From positions 442,354-506,353 of the forward strand of contig JAUJNQ010000002.1 of the NCBI GenBank assembly GCA_030448025.1: DNA of 64,000 nucleotides. The letters are read 5' to 3'. This document shows positions 16,933 to 24,175 of the stretch, piece by piece. Under the pieces are notes generated by a model. It ran no database searches and had not been told where the DNA came from. It saw nothing but the letters and a program-made list of their open reading frames with translations. The DNA comes from Acidimicrobiales bacterium. Its GTDB lineage: Bacteria > Actinomycetota > Acidimicrobiia > Acidimicrobiales > GCA-2861595. How positions within the stretch are numbered: position 1 is the first letter of the stretch; the number at the start of each line of letters is the position of its first letter. Position numbers and translations under genes: made by a program.

Positions 16933-17726
16933 GGGCGGGCCCGCAGGCCGCTTTGCAGGCCGGCGGTCAGGACGGACAACCCACGCGGCTCGCGACGAAA
17001 GCCCAGGCCCTCGTACAGAGCCAAGGCGGCCCGGTTGCCGGTGGGCGTATTGACGACCGCCCGTTCCGTTCCCCATCGCCGCAGCCACCGCAGGGCGTCG
17101 AGGACCAGGACCCGGCCCAGGCCCCGGCGGCGGTGCGCAGGGTCGACGGCCAACCTCTGCAGGAAGCCCCGCCACCGGGCGCGGCCCGTGAGGGCGTAGG
17201 CGATGACCACGTCCCCGCTGGTGATGACACGAAAGCGGGTATGCGACGTGGCCCGGATTGCGTCGTCGAGGCCCCGCTGGTCCAGATGCCAGAACGTGGG
17301 GAACGCCCGCCCGTCGAGCTCGAGCACCGCCCGGTGGTCGCCGGAGCGGGCCCGTCGATGACTGGCGGGCACCGTGTGGACACCTGCCCGAGACGCGGTT
17401 CCCTGGCCCATGGATCGCCGAGCCCCAGGGAGAGCTCCAGGGAGGTGGCGCAGGTCGTGGCCCAAGAGGTGGAGACGCTCCTGGACCTCGAATCCGGCCC
17501 CGAGGAACGCCATCTGCTCCATGGGCGAAAGGGCATTGGTGACCACTCGGGAGAAGCCTCGGGCGCTCAGCTCGGCCATGGCCCAGCGCACGAAACCGAC
17601 CGAAGGCGTCGGCCCATCGGGCAATGGCACCAGGTAGGCGACGCGAAGGTCCCCTTGCCATGGTCCGGCCCGGGCCTGCTCCCGCCCCCAGCGGATGACG
17701 TCACTGTCCTCAGCGCGAGAGATCAT
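16899..17726 (-). CDS. GNAT family N-acetyltransferase
   Basis: The 275-residue protein has a C-terminal GNAT domain. LAVDPAHRRRGLGRVLVLDALRW holds the acetyl-CoA pyrophosphate loop (R-R-R-G-L-G), and NRAALALYEGLGF is the typical last motif. The first ~130 residues hold a degenerate half with LSARGFSRVVTNALSPMEQMAFLGAGF, so it may be a tandem GNAT. The substrate is unknown. In M. tuberculosis this slot holds mutT4. It is divergent from the CCA transferase across 67 bp and overlaps the DUF6049 gene. Confidence 0.82.
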   Translation of the reverse strand: MISRAEDSDVIRWGREQARAGPWQGDLRVAYLVPLPDGPTPSVGFVRWAMAELSARGFSRVVTNALSPMEQMAFLGAGFEVQERLHLLGHDLRHLPGALPGARRSMGQGTASRAGVHTVPASHRRARSGDHRAVLELDGRAFPTFWHLDQRGLDDAIRATSHTRFRVITSGDVVIAYALTGRARWRGFLQRLAVDPAHRRRGLGRVLVLDALRWLRRWGTERAVVNTPTGNRAALALYEGLGFRREPRGLSVLTAGLQSGLRARPWAERREGSDR

Positions 17727-17793
17727 TTCGACGGTCCGAGGTTACCGGTGTGGCATCGGGAGCCCCTACCGCGGGGCAACCTAGTCTTCGGGA

Positions 17794-19185
17794 GTGTCGT
17801 CGGAGGAGCGAAACGCCGAGCGTCTGGCGCCCCTGGTCCGGGAGACGGCGTGGCTGGTGGAGCGGTTCCAGTCGGCCGGCCGCAGCCTGTACCTGGTTGG
17901 TGGCGTGGTGCGCGACGCGGCCCTTGGCCGCATCGATCCGGCAGGGGATCTCGACCTCACCACCGACGCCCGCCCCGAGGAGATCAAGCGGCTGGTGAGA
18001 CCGGGGGCCGACGCCGTCTGGGACCAGGGGGCGCGCTTCGGCACCATCGGCGTCAAGAGGGACGGCCGATCCTTCGAGATCACCACCCACCGGGCCGAGG
18101 CCTACCATCCCGACTCCCGCAAGCCCGACGTCGCCTTCGCCGACGCCGTGGAGGCCGACCTCTCCCGCCGGGACTTCACCGTCAACGCCATGGCCCTTCG
18201 TCTGCCCGACCTCCACCTCGTCGATCCCTTCGGGGGGGCGCCCGACCTGGTCGCATCCCGGCTGCGAACACCCATGGCCCCCGAGGAGTCCTTCGCCGAC
18301 GACCCCCTGCGCATGCTCCGGGCGGCCCGCTTCATTGCCGGTCTCGGCCTGCGTCCCGACCCGGCCCTGACCGAGGCCGTGGAAGTGATGCACGACCGCC
18401 TGGCCATCGTGTCCGCCGAGCGTTTGCGAGCCGAGCTGGACAAGCTGCTCGTCGTCGAACGCCCTGGAGAGGGCCTCTGGTTCCTGGTCCGCACCGGCCT
18501 CGCCGGCGAGTTCCTGCCCGAGCTCCCGGCGCTGGCGCTGGAGCAGGACCCGATCCATCGCCACAAGGACGTGCTGGCCCACACCATCGCCGTGGTCGAG
18601 CAGGTGCCGGCGGAGCGCATCGTGCGCCTGGCGGCGCTGTTCCACGACGTCGGCAAGCCCCGTACGAGGTCGTTCGGGCCGGGTGGCGTGTCCTTCCACC
18701 ATCACGAGGTGGTAGGTGCCCGGATGACCCGAGAGCGCATGCGGGCGCTGCGCTACCCCAACGAGGACGTTGATTCGGTGTCCCGGTTGGTGGAGCTCCA
18801 CCTGCGGTTCCACACCTACCGCTTCGGGTGGAGCGACTCGGCCATCCGCCGTTACGTTCGCGACGCCGGGCCCCTGCTGGATCGCCTCAACCAGCTCACC
18901 CGCGGCGACTGCACCACGCGCAACCGTCGCAAGGCGGCCGAGCTGGCCGAGCGCATGGACGGGCTGGAGGAGGACATCGCCAGGCTCCGGGAGAAGGAGG
19001 AGCTGGCGGCCATCCGGCCCGACCTCGATGGTCGCCAGGTGATGGAGCACCTCGGCGTGGGGCCGGGCAGGGAGGTGGGCGAGGCGTTGGCCCACCTCCT
19101 CGAGGTCCGCCTGGACGAGGGCCCCCTCGGTGAGGAAGAGGCCCGTCACCGGCTCGACCGATGGTGGAAGTCACGCCAGGGTTGA
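17794..19185 (+). CDS. cca: CCA tRNA nucleotidyltransferase (PcnA family, HD domain)
   Basis: The 463-residue protein has the nucleotidyltransferase head YLVGGVVRDAALG with catalytic DLDLTTDA, the RRDFTVNAMAL motif, the tRNA-binding DDPLRMLRAARF, and an HD domain (LAALFHDVGKPRTRSF). It adds or repairs the 3' CCA of tRNAs. None of the tRNA genes seen in the window encodes a full CCA, so the activity is needed. The actinobacterial homologue (Rv3907c, pcnA) holds the same position beyond murJ. The GTG at 17794 gives the expected N-terminus. Confidence 0.94.
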   Translation: MSSEERNAERLAPLVRETAWLVERFQSAGRSLYLVGGVVRDAALGRIDPAGDLDLTTDARPEEIKRLVRPGADAVWDQGARFGTIGVKRDGRSFEITTHRAEAYHPDSRKPDVAFADAVEADLSRRDFTVNAMALRLPDLHLVDPFGGAPDLVASRLRTPMAPEESFADDPLRMLRAARFIAGLGLRPDPALTEAVEVMHDRLAIVSAERLRAELDKLLVVERPGEGLWFLVRTGLAGEFLPELPALALEQDPIHRHKDVLAHTIAVVEQVPAERIVRLAALFHDVGKPRTRSFGPGGVSFHHHEVVGARMTRERMRALRYPNEDVDSVSRLVELHLRFHTYRFGWSDSAIRRYVRDAGPLLDRLNQLTRGDCTTRNRRKAAELAERMDGLEEDIARLREKEELAAIRPDLDGRQVMEHLGVGPGREVGEALAHLLEVRLDEGPLGEEEARHRLDRWWKSRQG

Positions 19186-19238
19186 AGTCACTCCAGCAGG
19201 GTGCCGTCCACGTCCCAGGGATCAGCCGGTCCAGGCTC

Positions 19239-19958
19239 TTAGAAGCCGTCCTTGCGGGCCCGCACGATGAGAGCCCGGGGCACGTAGCGGGAGGCGGGGT
19301 GGTGAGCCACGTGCGCAGGTCCCCGTACCGGTTCCGGCTCGATCACCGTGTCGATCCGGTAGCCCGAGCGCACCAGCCCGACCAGGAGGTCGGCGAGGGT
19401 GTGATGGTGAAGCTCGACGATCTCCCCGCTGCGGTGCTCGCTGGAGGCGGCCCGGTCGAAGTAGGAGCGGGCGACCACGGGCGGGCGCAGCACGTCGTTG
19501 TCGTCGAAGATGTCGTACACCGGGTGGCGCAGGCTGAACACGAGGGACCCCCCGACCTTGAGGACCCGGTGCGCCTGGCGGAACACCCGCTCCACGTCCC
19601 CGCCGTAGGTGAGGGCGAAGGCGCTGAACACGAGGTCGACGGAATCGGCCCGAAGGAAGGCCAGGTCCGCCAGGTCGCTCTGGCGGAGCTCCACCCGCAC
19701 CCTCTCGCGTTCGCAGAGCCGCTTGGCGGCGTCGATCATGTGGGGGGAGAAGTCCACGCCGATGGCGGTGGCACCTTGGCGGGCGAAGGCGATGGAGCGC
19801 TGCGCCGTGCCGCAGCCGAGCTCCAGCACCCGCTTGCCCTTCAGGTCCCCGAGGAGGCGGAAATCGTCCTCCGTACCCACGTCGGGGCCGTAGGTGACGA
19901 TGTCGGTGGGAACGGCGGGTGTACCAGGGCCGAAGCTCACGGGGGAATCTTGGTACAT
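19239..19958 (-). CDS. Class I SAM-dependent methyltransferase
   Basis: The 239-residue protein has motif I VLELGCGTAQRSIAFA, the acidic GVDFSPHMID and motif III/post-I DLVFSAFALTYGGDV, as in UbiE/Methyltransf_11 proteins. The C-terminal half is Arg/His-rich. The substrate cannot be told. It follows ino1 on the same strand with 9 bp between and is convergent with the CCA transferase. It may share the padR-ino1 transcript. Confidence 0.85.
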   Translation of the reverse strand: MYQDSPVSFGPGTPAVPTDIVTYGPDVGTEDDFRLLGDLKGKRVLELGCGTAQRSIAFARQGATAIGVDFSPHMIDAAKRLCERERVRVELRQSDLADLAFLRADSVDLVFSAFALTYGGDVERVFRQAHRVLKVGGSLVFSLRHPVYDIFDDNDVLRPPVVARSYFDRAASSEHRSGEIVELHHHTLADLLVGLVRSGYRIDTVIEPEPVRGPAHVAHHPASRYVPRALIVRARKDGF

Positions 19959-19967
19959 CGTGGGCGG

Positions 19968-21038
19968 CTACGGGCCGGAGGCGAAATCCTCCACCATGCT
20001 GCGGGCGTTCTCGTCTCGGTACTGCACGGGAGGCGACTTCATGAAGTAGGCGGACGGCCCGTCCAGCGGACCGCCGATGCCCCGGTCCAGAGCGACCTTG
20101 ACGCAGCGCAGGGCGTCGATCACCACGCCCGCCGAGTTGGGTGAGTCCCAGACCTCGAGCTTGAGCTCGACGTTGAGCGCCACGTCACCGAAGCCGCGGC
20201 CTTCGAGGCGGATGTAGGCCCACTTGCGGTCGTCGAGCCAGCTCACGTGGTCGGACGGACCGATGTGGACGTCGTCGTCGGCGATGCCGTTGTCGAGCTG
20301 GGAGGTGACGGCCTGGGTCTTGGACACCTTCTTGGACTCGAGCCGGGTGCGCTCCAGCATGTTCTTGAAGTCCATGTTCCCGCCCACGTTCAGCTGGTAC
20401 GTGCGGTCGAGCACCATGCCGCGGTCCTCGAACAGCCGGGCCAGGACTCGATGCACGATGGTGGCCCCGACCTGGCTCTTGATGTCGTCGCCCACGATGG
20501 GCACGCCCGCAGCCTGGAAGCGCCGGGCCCAGCCCGGGTCGCTGGCGATGAAGACGGGGATGGCGTTGACGAAGCCCACCCCGGCCTCGATGCAGGCCTC
20601 GGCGTAGTGGCGCTGGGCCAGCTCCGAGCCCACCGGCAGGTACGACACCAAGACGTCGGCATCGCTCGAACGGAGCCACTCGGCCACGTCGACCGCTTCG
20701 GCCGGTGACTCCTCCACCGTCTCGCGGTAGTACTTGCCGAGTCCGTCAAAAGTCGGGCCCCGCTGGACGGTGACGCCCAGCTCCCCGACGGGAGCGAAGC
20801 GCACGGTGTTGTTCTGGCCGGCGTGGATGGCCTTGCCCAGATCCAAGCCGACCTTGGATGCGTCGACGTCGAAGGCGGCCACGAAGTCGATGTCGCCCAC
20901 GTGGTAGCCCCCGAGCACCACGTGCATCAGCCCCGGAACCTCTTCGGACGGAGCGGCATGGCGGTAGTACTCCACGCCCTGGACCAGGGAGCTGGCGCAG
21001 TTGCCCACCCCGGCGATGGCGACTCGGATCTTGCTCAA
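19968..21038 (-). CDS. ino1: Inositol-3-phosphate synthase
   Basis: The 356-residue protein matches actinobacterial myo-inositol-1-phosphate synthases: NAD-binding [16 protein letters not shown] at the N-terminus, [28 protein letters not shown] and [15 protein letters not shown]. It converts glucose 6-phosphate to inositol 3-phosphate, feeding phosphatidylinositol and possibly mycothiol. The TTG at 21038 overlaps the padR stop (TTGA), so the two are coupled, as in M. tuberculosis Rv0047c-Rv0046c. Regulation by the adjacent PadR protein is likely. Confidence 0.95.
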   Translation of the reverse strand: MSKIRVAIAGVGNCASSLVQGVEYYRHAAPSEEVPGLMHVVLGGYHVGDIDFVAAFDVDASKVGLDLGKAIHAGQNNTVRFAPVGELGVTVQRGPTFDGLGKYYRETVEESPAEAVDVAEWLRSSDADVLVSYLPVGSELAQRHYAEACIEAGVGFVNAIPVFIASDPGWARRFQAAGVPIVGDDIKSQVGATIVHRVLARLFEDRGMVLDRTYQLNVGGNMDFKNMLERTRLESKKVSKTQAVTSQLDNGIADDDVHIGPSDHVSWLDDRKWAYIRLEGRGFGDVALNVELKLEVWDSPNSAGVVIDALRCVKVALDRGIGGPLDGPSAYFMKSPPVQYRDENARSMVEDFASGP

Positions 21039-21763
21039 TTGGTGCCCTCTCTCTCGGCGGCGATCAGTTGGTCCAACCACGAGATGTCTCGTTCGGTTAC
21101 TTCGGTGCGGTGCTCGGCCAGCGAGCGGGCGTAGGTGTCGAGGCGCTCCCGGGCGACCCGGGCCGACGCGCGGGCCTTGGCCAGCCGCTCCACCAGATGG
21201 GCGCGCCGGCGCTCGAGCAGTCCCAAGCGGGCCTCGGCCGGCAGATAGCGGGCGAACGCCAATCTGAGCCCGAAGCCGCGCTCGTCGTCGGCGGACGGCC
21301 CCCGGGCGGCCAGCAGCTCCTCGAAGAGACGCTCCCCCCGCTCGGTGATGCGGTAGACCTTCTTGGCTCTCCTGGCGGTCGACTCCGGCCCTTGGGACTC
21401 TTGAGCCTGACGAGGGTGACGGGCCTGGCGGCCCGGGGTCCCGCGCCGGGCCCGGAAGGCGGCGATCTCGCCTCCGAGCGAACCGGTCATCGGGATGGGC
21501 GCCACCATCTCCCTCGCGAGGCCCGAGCCCTCGACGCCGGTTCCATCCTCACCCGCTCCATTGGCACCGGCTCTGTCTGAACCGGCCTGGTCAGGCTCGA
21601 CGGCTTCCAGAGCGCCTGCGGCCGCCAGGCGCTTGAGGGCCGGGTAAAGAGAGCCGAACGACACGCTCGACAGGGGCCCCAGCGCCTCGGTCAGACGCTT
21701 CTTGAGCTCATAGCCGTGGAGCGGCTGCTCCTTCAGTACGCCGAGGATCGCGAGTTCCAGCAC
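21035..21763 (-). CDS. PadR family transcriptional regulator
   Basis: The 242-residue protein has the PadR winged helix at about 1-80 ([24 protein letters not shown] and [18 protein letters not shown]). A low-complexity Gly/Ala/Asp linker of ~60 residues follows, then a wing end ([18 protein letters not shown]) and a C-terminal helical dimer domain. The linker splits the winged helix, which is unusual but also seen in some actinobacterial relatives. GTG at 21763 with AGGAG five bases upstream. A PadR-like palindrome lies about 70 bp upstream, consistent with autoregulation and control of ino1. Confidence 0.92.
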   Translation of the reverse strand: MLELAILGVLKEQPLHGYELKKRLTEALGPLSSVSFGSLYPALKRLAAAGALEAVEPDQAGSDRAGANGAGEDGTGVEGSGLAREMVAPIPMTGSLGGEIAAFRARRGTPGRQARHPRQAQESQGPESTARRAKKVYRITERGERLFEELLAARGPSADDERGFGLRLAFARYLPAEARLGLLERRRAHLVERLAKARASARVARERLDTYARSLAEHRTEVTERDISWLDQLIAAEREGTN

Positions 21764-21834
21764 GGCTGCTCCTGGTGCGAGGTTGCGGTTGCGACGAACA
21801 TGGACGGGTCGCTCGACAAGTGGAATCAACAAAG

Positions 21835-21859
21835 TCGATGTATCGGGCCGATATATCGA
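21835..21859. promoter_or_regulatory. PadR-type operator palindrome
   Basis: Two 12-bp arms, TCGATGTATCGG (21835-21846) and CCGATATATCGA (21848-21859), form an inverted repeat with one mismatch around a single central base. ATGTAT/ATATAT half sites are typical of PadR operators. A further TATGTATG lies at 21866-21873. The site sits between padR-ino1 and the divergent DUF5318 gene, so it could control both. Confidence 0.65.
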
Positions 21860-21919
21860 ACAGAGTATGTATGCCGGCAACGGGCCCCGTCAAGGCCCGA
21901 GCCGCTACCCTGAACCCCC

Positions 21920-22342
21920 GTGAGTTCCCGGCCCGAGTCCGTGCCCGGCGCCGCCTCCGCCGACGGTCTTGCAGGCCAGGTCGACTATCGGCTTACCCGC
22001 AACGCCGTCCTGAGCCAGTTCCACCGGGGGCGGCTCTCCAAGCTCGACGTGTGCGACGCCCATCCCGAGTTGCTCCGCGTGGCCCGCACGCTCGGCCAGC
22101 CCACCGGAGAGACCTGCCCGATATGCGAGTCCACGCCTCTGGTCCACGTGTCGTACGCCTTCGGCCGCCACCTGTCACCGGGCGGATCCCATTTCGCCGA
22201 CGCCGCCGAGCTGGCCAAGTTGAGCCGCCGGGCCGGTGAGCTGGCGTGCTACGTGGTGGAGGTGTGCCCAGCGTGTTCGTGGAACCACCTCGTCCGTACG
22301 TTCGCGGTCGGGCCACGACGTCGAGCGACGGCTGGGCGCTGA
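21920..22342 (+). CDS. DUF5318 family protein (zinc-ribbon-like)
   Basis: The 140-residue protein contains VDYRLTRNAVLSQFHRGRLSKLDVCDAHPELLR, then CPICE and CPACSW cysteine pairs that look like a zinc ribbon. This matches the actinobacterial DUF5318 family (M. tuberculosis Rv0049), found between padR/ino1 and ponA as here. The function is unknown. The GTG at 21920 follows a short divergent promoter region containing the PadR-type palindrome. The end overlaps the next membrane-protein gene. Confidence 0.85.
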   Translation: MSSRPESVPGAASADGLAGQVDYRLTRNAVLSQFHRGRLSKLDVCDAHPELLRVARTLGQPTGETCPICESTPLVHVSYAFGRHLSPGGSHFADAAELAKLSRRAGELACYVVEVCPACSWNHLVRTFAVGPRRRATAGR

Positions 22343-22854
22343 TTCTCACAGGACCTGATCTGCGCCTCGGCGCGGCCGCGGCCGCGGCCATGGTGGCCCT
22401 GACCTCGACGGGGGACGTCGTGCTGCTCGGCGTCCTGCTCGGGCTGGCGTCCGCTGACCTGGTGGCGGGCGCCGCCGTGGTCGCCGCCGGGCTGTCGGTC
22501 GCCTTCAGGTGGGGCTCCACGTCCCTCGACGCCATCGCCGGTGCTCAGGCCGTGCTCGGACCCGGAGGCGTCGTGGGGCCCGCCCTGGCCACCACGTCGG
22601 CTTGGTGCGCGGCGGCCGCCCTGGTTCTGGCCACCCCCCGTGGTTGGCGTGCGCCGGCCTTCGGCCTGGCCGCTGCCCTGTTCGTGGCCGGCCCGGCTGC
22701 GACCGACGGTGACTCACTGGCGCTCCGGGTGGCGGCCGGCGTCGTCGCCGGGGGACTGGCGGTCGCAGCCGGGCGATGGCTGCCTCAGGCTGCGGCTCGG
22801 CCGGCGGCCCTAGCCCTGGCCGCCATCGCCGGCGTACTGGCGTTGGTGGCATGA
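22273..22854 (+). CDS. Multi-pass membrane protein, unknown function
   Basis: The ~193-residue product is very rich in Ala, Val, Leu and Gly, with about six hydrophobic segments (for example AAAAAAMVALTSTGDVVLLG and AALALAAIAGVLALVA). No family was recognised. The start is uncertain. The GTG at 22273 has GGAGG at 22258-22262, while the GTG at 22246 is 27 bases earlier. Both overlap the end of the DUF5318 gene. The stop overlaps the next gene as ATGA, so the two are coupled. Confidence 0.6.
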   Translation: MFVEPPRPYVRGRATTSSDGWALILTGPDLRLGAAAAAAMVALTSTGDVVLLGVLLGLASADLVAGAAVVAAGLSVAFRWGSTSLDAIAGAQAVLGPGGVVGPALATTSAWCAAAALVLATPRGWRAPAFGLAAALFVAGPAATDGDSLALRVAAGVVAGGLAVAAGRWLPQAAARPAALALAAIAGVLALVA

Positions 22855-24080
22855 GGGGCGACGAGGCGGCATGGGCCGGTGCGGCGGCCGTGGTCACCGC
22901 TCTGTGGGTGGTGGCCGCCCTGGCCGGGGGAGATCCTGCTCCGGTCGACACCACCGCCGTAGGCGCCGCAGCGGCGGCAGGCACCGCGGCCGCCGTCGGT
23001 GCCGCGTGGGGTTTCAGGCCACCCCGGCCTCTGTGGTTGGCGGGCCTCACACTGTTGCTCCTGCCCGTCGCCACCGCATCCGCCGTGGGTGGCTCAGCCC
23101 CGGTGCTGGCCGTCATCCTGCTGCTGCTGGCCGCCGGAGAAGTCGTTCCCTCGCTGTCGAGTGGCGGCGGGAGCGAGGACCGGATCGGTCAGCTCCAAGG
23201 TGACGAGTCCGAAGCAGAGGAGACGGGCCAAGAAGAGATCTGGGCCCAGGCCGGCCTGGTGCTCTTGGCGGCCGGACTGCTCGTTGCCGCCATTGCCTCC
23301 GGACGCGGGGGCAACGGGGAGTGGCGCTTCGTCGCCGACGGCGGAGTGGCCGCCGGCTTCGGTCTGGCTGCGGCTGCGGTGCTGCTGGGCGCGGCCGCTC
23401 TGGGCCCCACGCGGGGCCGTGCCTATGCCGTACCGGGCTTCCTCGTCGGACTGGTCGTGGCGCCGGGTGTGTCCCCGCTGGCGCTGGCGATCATCGGTGG
23501 GGCCCTCGCCCTCCTGAGTGCCACGGTGCTCGGCCGCCGGCCCGGGGTCGCGCTGGGCTTCCTCGGCCTCGGAGCAGCCGCCTTCTCGGCCGGGCGGCCG
23601 GCGGCGGCCCTCCTCCTCGCCGGGGCCGCCCTCGCCCTCGCCTACGGGGGCGACCATCCGGCCGCCGGCCTGCTGGGGCTCCCCGGGGCGGCCGCCCTCA
23701 CCATGGATGCTCTGACCACCGGAGGTGGAGGCACCCCGGTCGTGTTGGTCGCGGCCACGGCCGCCACGGCCGCTCTCTTGGTCCTCGCTGCCACCGGCGT
23801 CACCGCGGCCATCCAACTGGCGCCGGTGCGGCTCATGGAACCGGGTTACCTGCCCTGGGCCGCTGTTCCGGCCGCCGCGCTCGGCACCTGGCTGCTGGTC
23901 GCCCCTGGCACCTGGACCTGGACGGGCGCCTCGGGCTTGGGCGCCTACGACCGGGGAGCGGCGCCCGCTGCCGCCGTCGGGTGCGCCGTGGTGGTGCTGA
24001 AGGCGGCGGCCCGACTGCGCGAACCTCGGCAAAGCGGGGAGCCGGCTCTTTCCGGATGGTCGCGGGTCACCGACGCCTGA
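22851..24080 (+). CDS. Large multi-pass membrane protein, unknown function
   Basis: The 409-residue, Ala/Gly/Leu-rich protein has roughly 12 hydrophobic segments and one acidic cytoplasmic or periplasmic loop near 105-130 (DRIGQLQGDESEAEETGQEE). The repeated short helices resemble NADH-dehydrogenase-like or O-antigen ligase-like membrane proteins in composition only. ATG at 22851 overlaps the upstream stop (ATGA). It lies between DUF5318 and ponA, so a role in the envelope is possible but unproven. Confidence 0.65.
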   Translation: MRGDEAAWAGAAAVVTALWVVAALAGGDPAPVDTTAVGAAAAAGTAAAVGAAWGFRPPRPLWLAGLTLLLLPVATASAVGGSAPVLAVILLLLAAGEVVPSLSSGGGSEDRIGQLQGDESEAEETGQEEIWAQAGLVLLAAGLLVAAIASGRGGNGEWRFVADGGVAAGFGLAAAAVLLGAAALGPTRGRAYAVPGFLVGLVVAPGVSPLALAIIGGALALLSATVLGRRPGVALGFLGLGAAAFSAGRPAAALLLAGAALALAYGGDHPAAGLLGLPGAAALTMDALTTGGGGTPVVLVAATAATAALLVLAATGVTAAIQLAPVRLMEPGYLPWAAVPAAALGTWLLVAPGTWTWTGASGLGAYDRGAAPAAAVGCAVVVLKAAARLREPRQSGEPALSGWSRVTDA

Positions 24081-24107
24081 CGGGTCGGAGCCGCCCGCCG
24101 AGCTGCC

Positions 24108-24175
24108 CTGGTCGAACGCTGCGCTGAGTCCAACGGTGGGCCTGATCGAACGGTGGGCTTGGTCCAACGGTAGGA
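24108..24175 (+). repeat. Four imperfect 17-bp tandem repeats upstream of ponA
   Basis: Units at 24108-24124, 24125-24141, 24142-24158 and 24159-24175 share a CTGRTCSAACGGTGGGC-like pattern and end at the ponA start. Alternating TCGAACG and TCCAACG cores recur every ~17 bp, about 1.6 helical turns. This could be a regulatory array or simple slippage. The last unit overlaps the probable ponA ATG. Confidence 0.6.

Noticed and set aside
14845..17661. A 938-residue version of the DUF6049 protein.
   Set aside because: The extra N-terminus is out-of-frame sequence of the GNAT gene. A clean signal peptide starts at 16932.
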